From Oceanospirillaceae bacterium (GTDB lineage: Bacteria; Pseudomonadota; Gammaproteobacteria; Pseudomonadales; Balneatricaceae): 28,699 nucleotides of DNA. Each line of letters starts with the position of its first letter. Position 1 is the first letter of the stretch. A model generated the notes under the pieces. The model was not told the DNA's origin, searched no databases, and worked only from the letters and a program-made list of their open reading frames with translations. Positions 24,448 through 28,699 of the stretch are shown piece after piece. The translations under genes were made by a program, and so were the position numbers. The stretch lies in contig JAGSHA010000008.1 in NCBI GenBank assembly GCA_023954795.1, positions 1 to 28,699 of the forward strand. Direction: 5' to 3'.

Positions 24448-26634
24448 ATGGCGACTTCCACAGATGAGCTGCATACAAATACTGAGGCTTCATGCTACGC
24501 AGGTGAAGTGCCGCTGACGGTTGAAGAGCTGGATCAGATCCTCCAGCTACAGCAGATGATCTTTGCACGTGTTGCGCGCAACGAAGATTATCTGTCGATT
24601 ATCAACAAGCTCTGCTCGTTGACTGAAAGCTTTCTAACCAATGCTGTCGCGTCTGTCATGTTGGTTGATAGTGAATCAGGACTGATGAGTGTGCTGGCGG
24701 CCCCGAGCGTACCCGATGCAGGTATAAATGCGCTGCAAGGCTTAAAACCTGGAAGAACCGGTGGCTCTTGTGGCAATGCCGTATTTGGAAATGAGCCGGT
24801 CTATGTTCGTGATACGTTTACCGATCCTCGCTGGACTGATCTACGCCATATCGCTTACGACTTTAATCTCTGTTCCTGCTGGTCGGTCCCTGTGCGTGAT
24901 GAAGCGCAAGAGGCGATTGGCTCCTTTGCACTGTCCTCTTTTGAACATCGTACACCGTCTGCATTTCATAAACGTCTGCTTGATGTGGGGGCGTCGATCG
25001 TCAGTATTGTGCTGGCACGTCATGCTCAGGAGCAGCATCTGGCCGCGAGTCGCAAACGTATTGAGTTGATGGGAACCGTGCTCACTCAATCATCGGAAGG
25101 TGTGTTGGTGACAGATGCCCGAAATCGCATTGTCGAAACCAATCAGGCGTTTGAAGCAATCACCGGCTATTGTGGCGATGAGGTGAAAGGTCTTGACCCC
25201 AAATTGTTGTCTTCCGGTCGCCAGGGCGCAGCTTTTTACGAAGATATGTGGGCAGAACTGACGTTGCAGGGACAGTGGCACGGTGAAATTGTAAATCAGC
25301 GCAAAGATGGCTCTGAGCTGTCTCAGTGGATGAGTCTGAGTGTGATTCGGGATGCATTGGGTAACGTGCAGAACCATGTTGCCGTGTTTACCGATCTGAC
25401 CGAATTAAAAGCAGGAAAGGCTAAGCTGGTCGATGCGTTGGAGCATGATCAGCTCACAGGTCTTCCTAATAAAGCTAAGCTGAGCATGTTGCTGGATGGC
25501 GATGATCATCCCCGCTCGCTGTTGTTGCTGAATGTGGATAACTTCAGTTATATCAACACCGGATACAGTCTGGCATTTGGTGATCGATTGCTTTGTGCGA
25601 TTGCACAGCGGTTAGTCGAGGTAGAGCCGGGAGCTCGGATTTTTCGGGTAAATGCGGATGAATTTGCGATCTATTACGATCAGGTCGTTGATCTGAAAGC
25701 GGCAAACGTTCGGGTGCTGAAGCAGTTCTTCTCTCGTCAGATTAACGTTGATGATCTTGGCTTTAATATTACCTTTACGGCAGGCGGTGCCAGCGGTAGC
25801 GATAGTCTGTTTGGTAAAGCTGTGCAGTCGCTGCGCAAAGCGCGTGAGCAAGGGAAGAACCAGTTCCATCTTTATAATGCCGATACCGATGAACCGGATC
25901 AGGCAAAACGCGCTGAGCATATTTATTGGAACAGTATGCTGCACGATGCGCTGAGTGATGGTCGTATTGTCCCTTACTTTCAGGGTATTCGAGATAATCG
26001 CAGCGGTGACATTGTTAAATATGAAGCGCTGGTGCGTTTGCTGCATGATGATACGGTGCATAGCCCCTATGTCTTCCTTGAGGCGGCTCGTTTGTCAGGG
26101 TTGCTGCCGTTGATTACCCGTCGGGTGATTGATCGTGGTTTTGCTCAGATTACGGGCACAGATATTGAATTGTCGGTAAATATCACCGAAGAAGATCTGA
26201 ATCAGCACTATCTGGAGCAGTATCTGGAGGGCAAACTGGATGAGTACCAAGTCAGTGCGTCGCAAGTGACATTGGAGATCCTGGAAGGGGTTAGCTCAAC
26301 CGGTAAGAAAAATCATATCAAACAGTTACGGGCACTTAAGGCACGTGGATATCGACTGGCGATTGATGATTTTGGGACGGAATACTCTAACTTCGAACGT
26401 ATTCTTGAGCTGAATGTGGATTTTGTAAAAATCGACGCGAAATACATTAAGAATATCGCTGACGATAAGGCCAGCTATGAGATTACCCGCGCTATTGTGT
26501 ACTTCGCCAAGAACGCCGGTATCGCAACGATTGCCGAGTTTGTGCACAATCAGGCGGTACAGGACGTCGTGGATCAGCTGGGTATCGAATATTCGCAAGG
26601 CTATTTGTTTAGCGAGCCTGCCGCGTCGGTTTAA
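24448..26634 (+). CDS. GAF-PAS-GGDEF-EAL protein, probable cyclic-di-GMP phosphodiesterase
   Basis: The 728-residue protein has no membrane segment. The order is GAF (about 35-190, with GGSCGNAVFGNEPVYVRD and CSCWSVPV), PAS (about 205-320), GGDEF (about 328-478) and EAL (about 497-725). The GGDEF signature is NADEF at 402-406, lacking both glycines needed for diguanylate cyclase activity, so this domain is probably inactive or regulatory. The EAL domain looks intact: EALVR (Glu526), SVNI, LEILEG, DDFGTEYS (Asp640-Asp641), VKID (Lys661), AEF (Glu697) and QGYLFSEP (Gln717). It should hydrolyse cyclic-di-GMP under control of a signal sensed by GAF or PAS. The ribosome site is weak (GGATGAG). Its stop overlaps that of the opposite gene. 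Confidence 0.93.
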   Translation: MATSTDELHTNTEASCYAGEVPLTVEELDQILQLQQMIFARVARNEDYLSIINKLCSLTESFLTNAVASVMLVDSESGLMSVLAAPSVPDAGINALQGLKPGRTGGSCGNAVFGNEPVYVRDTFTDPRWTDLRHIAYDFNLCSCWSVPVRDEAQEAIGSFALSSFEHRTPSAFHKRLLDVGASIVSIVLARHAQEQHLAASRKRIELMGTVLTQSSEGVLVTDARNRIVETNQAFEAITGYCGDEVKGLDPKLLSSGRQGAAFYEDMWAELTLQGQWHGEIVNQRKDGSELSQWMSLSVIRDALGNVQNHVAVFTDLTELKAGKAKLVDALEHDQLTGLPNKAKLSMLLDGDDHPRSLLLLNVDNFSYINTGYSLAFGDRLLCAIAQRLVEVEPGARIFRVNADEFAIYYDQVVDLKAANVRVLKQFFSRQINVDDLGFNITFTAGGASGSDSLFGKAVQSLRKAREQGKNQFHLYNADTDEPDQAKRAEHIYWNSMLHDALSDGRIVPYFQGIRDNRSGDIVKYEALVRLLHDDTVHSPYVFLEAARLSGLLPLITRRVIDRGFAQITGTDIELSVNITEEDLNQHYLEQYLEGKLDEYQVSASQVTLEILEGVSSTGKKNHIKQLRALKARGYRLAIDDFGTEYSNFERILELNVDFVKIDAKYIKNIADDKASYEITRAIVYFAKNAGIATIAEFVHNQAVQDVVDQLGIEYSQGYLFSEPAASV

Positions 26635-26912
26635 ACCTCAATATCGATCAATGTGCCGATGCGTTCGCTATCGGCCTGCAATATCTTAGTGCCTGCCTCT
26701 GCTTCTGTTTTAGCCAGCTGCAACTCGACCAGTGATGACTCGATCGGCTTATTAGCAACGGGCGCAAAGGTATCGGAAGGTTGTTTGCTGTCGGTAGTTT
26801 CAACCGGAGTGTCGATGGGGGCGTGAGCTATATCGGTCGCGGCCTGATCCAGTCTCTGTTGAGACTGATTGATTGCTTGATAGGCCGACTGACTGGCTGG
26901 CTGAATATCCAT
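26631..26912 (-). CDS. Small hypothetical protein with flagellar-rod-like C-terminus
   Basis: The 93-residue protein is soluble and begins MDIQPASQSAYQAINQSQQR. A disordered Pro/Thr/Asp middle follows (about 30-58), then a C-terminal amphipathic helix, SSLVELQLAKTEAEAGTKIL. This last part resembles the heptad-rich helix that ends flagellar rod and hook proteins (pattern ...VELQ.A...YEA..K.I), but the N-terminal rod motif is absent. The ribosome site is weak. The TAA stop at 26631-26633 overlaps the TAA of the facing cyclic-di-GMP gene (26632-26634). A link to flagella or motility is inference from resemblance only. Coding status is supported by the conserved-looking helix and composition, not by a strong start. 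Confidence 0.6.
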   Translation of the reverse strand: MDIQPASQSAYQAINQSQQRLDQAATDIAHAPIDTPVETTDSKQPSDTFAPVANKPIESSLVELQLAKTEAEAGTKILQADSERIGTLIDIEV

Positions 26913-27035
26913 GACTGCGTTTAGATCTCGTTGAATGTGGTGAGTAGAGTACTAAAAGTAGTCGCGGGATGGTGATACCGCAAATGCAGCATGCAATTGC
27001 AGGGTGATTAGTTGATGGGTGTCAGGCAGATAAAA

Positions 27036-27071
27036 GAAAACCCCGGGCAAGTCTCCCTGCGCGGGGTTTTC
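27036..27071 (-). terminator. Rho-independent terminator after ppa
   Basis: GAAAACCCCG and CGGGGTTTTC form a 10-bp stem, with a 16-base loop that can add an inner GGG/CCC pairing. On the minus strand it ends in a short T-run. It begins 25 bases after the ppa stop. Confidence 0.85.
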
Positions 27072-27095
27072 AGAAGCACTAAGTTGTCGTGAGAC

Positions 27096-27629
27096 TTACT
27101 TAGCAGCTTCGTATGCAGCAGCAGCGGTCATGATTGCAGCGCGAGCAGCATCTGCATTATCCCAACCTTCAACTTTAACCCACTTGCCTTCTTCCAGACC
27201 TTTGTAGTTCTCGAAGAAATGCTTGATACGATCGATCTGCAGCTGAGGCAGGTCACCGATATCCTGAACATCTTTGTAAGCTTTGCTCAGTTTGTCGTGA
27301 GGAACAGCAACCAGCTTAGCGTCTTCGCCCGCTTCGTCAGTCATGTTCAGGATGCCGACAGGACGGCAGCGGATAACAGAACCAGGAATAACTGGGTAAG
27401 GAGTAATAACCAGTACGTCCAGTGCGTCGCCATCATCTGCCAGCGTGTTGTTGATGTAACCGTAGTTGGCTGGGTAGAACATAGGAGCAGCCATGAAACG
27501 GTCAACGAAGATCGCGTCTTCTTCTTTTTCGATCTCGTACTTAACCGGAGAGCTCTCTGCCGGGATTTCGATAACAACGTAGATATCGTTTGGCAGATCT
27601 TTGCCTGCAGGGATTTTCGCGAAGCTCAT
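27096..27629 (-). CDS. ppa: Inorganic pyrophosphatase, family I
   Basis: It hydrolyses pyrophosphate released by biosynthesis, pulling those reactions forward in the cytoplasm. The 177-residue length is standard. The metal-binding signature DDGDALDVLV (65-74) is intact, preceded by PMFYPANYGYINNTLA; EDAKLVAVP and HFFENYKGLEEGKWVKV complete the active site. The start at 27629 (MSFAKIPAGKDLPNDI) has AGGA 9 bases upstream. It follows fbp on the same strand but has its own probable promoter. Confidence 0.98.
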   Translation of the reverse strand: MSFAKIPAGKDLPNDIYVVIEIPAESSPVKYEIEKEEDAIFVDRFMAAPMFYPANYGYINNTLADDGDALDVLVITPYPVIPGSVIRCRPVGILNMTDEAGEDAKLVAVPHDKLSKAYKDVQDIGDLPQLQIDRIKHFFENYKGLEEGKWVKVEGWDNADAARAAIMTAAAAYEAAK

Positions 27630-27671
27630 GCTTGTCTTCCTGTTAACGATTAAAAAATTCAGTGATGGCGG

Positions 27672-27677
27672 ATTATA
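27672..27677 (-). promoter_or_regulatory. Candidate -10 element of ppa
   Basis: A perfect TATAAT on the minus strand lies 42 bases before the ppa ATG. The region 17-19 bases further up (TTCATCCT) is a poor -35. The position suggests ppa is transcribed independently of fbp. Confidence 0.45.
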
Positions 27678-27749
27678 CCCAGATCGTAAAGTAAGGATGA
27701 ATACTACTTAACGCTGAGGATAACCCGCGAAAGGTACGATAAGCCCGGT

Positions 27750-28699
27750 TTAACTGTTGAGCTTGGCTGCCTGCGAATCTTCATTACCTGCATGGTATTC
27801 CAGCGCAGAAGTCACTTCATTGCGGGAACCCAGAGCGACCGATACACGCTGGTGAATATGACCAGGTTCGATATCCAGAATGTTTTCGTAGCAGGTGCTG
27901 GCTTTGCCGCTTGCCTGTTCAATCAGCAGGCCCATTGGATTGCCTTCGTACATCAGGCGCAGTTTACCCGGCTTGTTAGGGTCACGGTTGTCCCATGGGT
28001 AAGAGAAAATACCACCACGAGTCAGTACGCGGTGTACTTCTGCAACCATCGATGCAACCCAGCGCATGTTGTAGTTCTTGCCACGCGGACCTTCAGAACC
28101 CTGCAGCAGATCTTCAATGTAGCTCTGCATCTGCGGTTCCCAGAAACGCTGGTTGGACATGTTGATGGAGAACTCTTTTGTGTCCGCAGGGATAGTGACG
28201 TTCTCTTCGGTCAGCAGGAAGTCACCGGTATGAGCCAGTGTGAACATGTTCACGCCGGAACCGGTGGTCAGTGTCAGCACTGCGGATGGACCGTAGAGTA
28301 CGTAACCGGACGCTACCTGTGCACGACCGGTTTGCAGATACGCTTTTTCGTCAGCGCCGGTCAGGCCTTTTGGCAGTTCCAGAATGGAGAAGATAGTACC
28401 CACAGAGACGTTAACGTCGATGTTGGAAGAGCCGTCCAGTGGATCAAAGATGATCAGGTAGCGGCCTTCTTCGTTGCCTGCAACGGGATGATCTTCCTCT
28501 TCAGATGCAATACCGGCAACCAACGGGTTATCCAGCATGACCTTTTTCAGTACGTCATTGGCAATAACGTCCAGCTTTTTCTGTGTCTCTCCCTGGACAT
28601 TGGTGTTCTCGGTGGTACCCAGAACGCCTGCAAGTGCGCCTTCGCGCAGCTGAATAGCGATCTCTTTACAGGCAACCATCAGAGTATCGATCAGGTCAA
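27750..28699 (-). CDS. fbp: Fructose-1,6-bisphosphatase, class I (5' end cut by window edge)
   Basis: It hydrolyses fructose 1,6-bisphosphate to fructose 6-phosphate in gluconeogenesis. About 316 residues are present; the frame stays open to the right edge (reading ...DLIDTLMVACKEIA), so roughly the first 20 residues are missing and the Met at 28679 is internal. Hallmarks are GETQKKLDVIANDVL, SEEEDHP, the metal and phosphate site FDPLDGSSNIDVN, and the substrate motif GGIFSYPWDNRD with PGKLRLMYEGNPM. All are intact. It reads towards ppa with an 120-base gap. No good terminator is visible after the stop. Confidence 0.97.
   Translation of the reverse strand, partial: DLIDTLMVACKEIAIQLREGALAGVLGTTENTNVQGETQKKLDVIANDVLKKVMLDNPLVAGIASEEEDHPVAGNEEGRYLIIFDPLDGSSNIDVNVSVGTIFSILELPKGLTGADEKAYLQTGRAQVASGYVLYGPSAVLTLTTGSGVNMFTLAHTGDFLLTEENVTIPADTKEFSINMSNQRFWEPQMQSYIEDLLQGSEGPRGKNYNMRWVASMVAEVHRVLTRGGIFSYPWDNRDPNKPGKLRLMYEGNPMGLLIEQASGKASTCYENILDIEPGHIHQRVSVALGSRNEVTSALEYHAGNEDSQAAKLNS

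Noticed and set aside
1..28699. Defence island, CRISPR, prophage, insertion sequence, tRNA or rRNA
   Set aside because: No repeat arrays, transposase or integrase motifs or RNA gene folds were seen; the gene set is housekeeping and regulatory.

Overview
The window looks like chromosomal DNA of a marine-type gammaproteobacterium, most like the Oceanospirillaceae/Pseudomonadales side of the class. This rests on gene content and order (aroQ-accB-accC, prmA, dusB-fis-purH-purD, an order also known from pseudomonads), on enterobacterial/pseudomonad-like Fis, MdlAB and UraA proteins, and on moderate base composition. The species cannot be named from this sequence. Almost every base is in or next to a recognisable gene. 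I see no rRNA, tRNA, insertion sequence, prophage or CRISPR array.

Layout. (1) 1-3076, minus strand: leucine dehydrogenase, then the E1 alpha and E1 beta subunits of a 2-oxo acid dehydrogenase. This is a branched-chain amino acid breakdown operon that runs off the left edge, where E2 is expected. (2) 3405-6088: two convergent envelope genes, a periplasmic L,D-transpeptidase (plus) and a membrane-anchored TPR protein (minus). They share the same C-terminal domain and meet at a symmetric terminator. (3) 6258-10529, minus: dusB-fis-purH-purD, read from a promoter near 10625. (4) 10778-14145, minus: prmA, and aroQ-accB-accC (fatty acid and shikimate steps) closed by its own terminator. (5) 14508-15278, plus: an orphan ParA ATPase whose candidate promoter is overlapped by a perfect 21-bp palindrome. 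(6) 15302-18275: a small membrane-protein ORF and hpt on minus, and upp-uraA on plus, which form a divergent purine/pyrimidine salvage pair. (7) 18386-22083: a small DUF1289 cysteine protein, converging on the heterodimeric ABC exporter genes mdlA-mdlB. (8) 22240-24260, minus: a MoxR-type AAA+ ATPase and a VWA protein, translationally coupled. (9) 24448-26912: a GAF-PAS-GGDEF-EAL cyclic-di-GMP protein facing a small protein with a flagellar-rod-like tail; their stop codons overlap. (10) 27096-28699, minus: inorganic pyrophosphatase and fructose-1,6-bisphosphatase (5' end outside the window).

Most genes are housekeeping. The least explained parts are the shared domain of the two convergent envelope genes, the ParA gene with its palindrome, the coupled MoxR/VWA pair, the small membrane ORF at 15302-15463, and the small flagellar-like protein at 26631-26912. 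I did not find a clear defence island or a wholly new multi-gene system.
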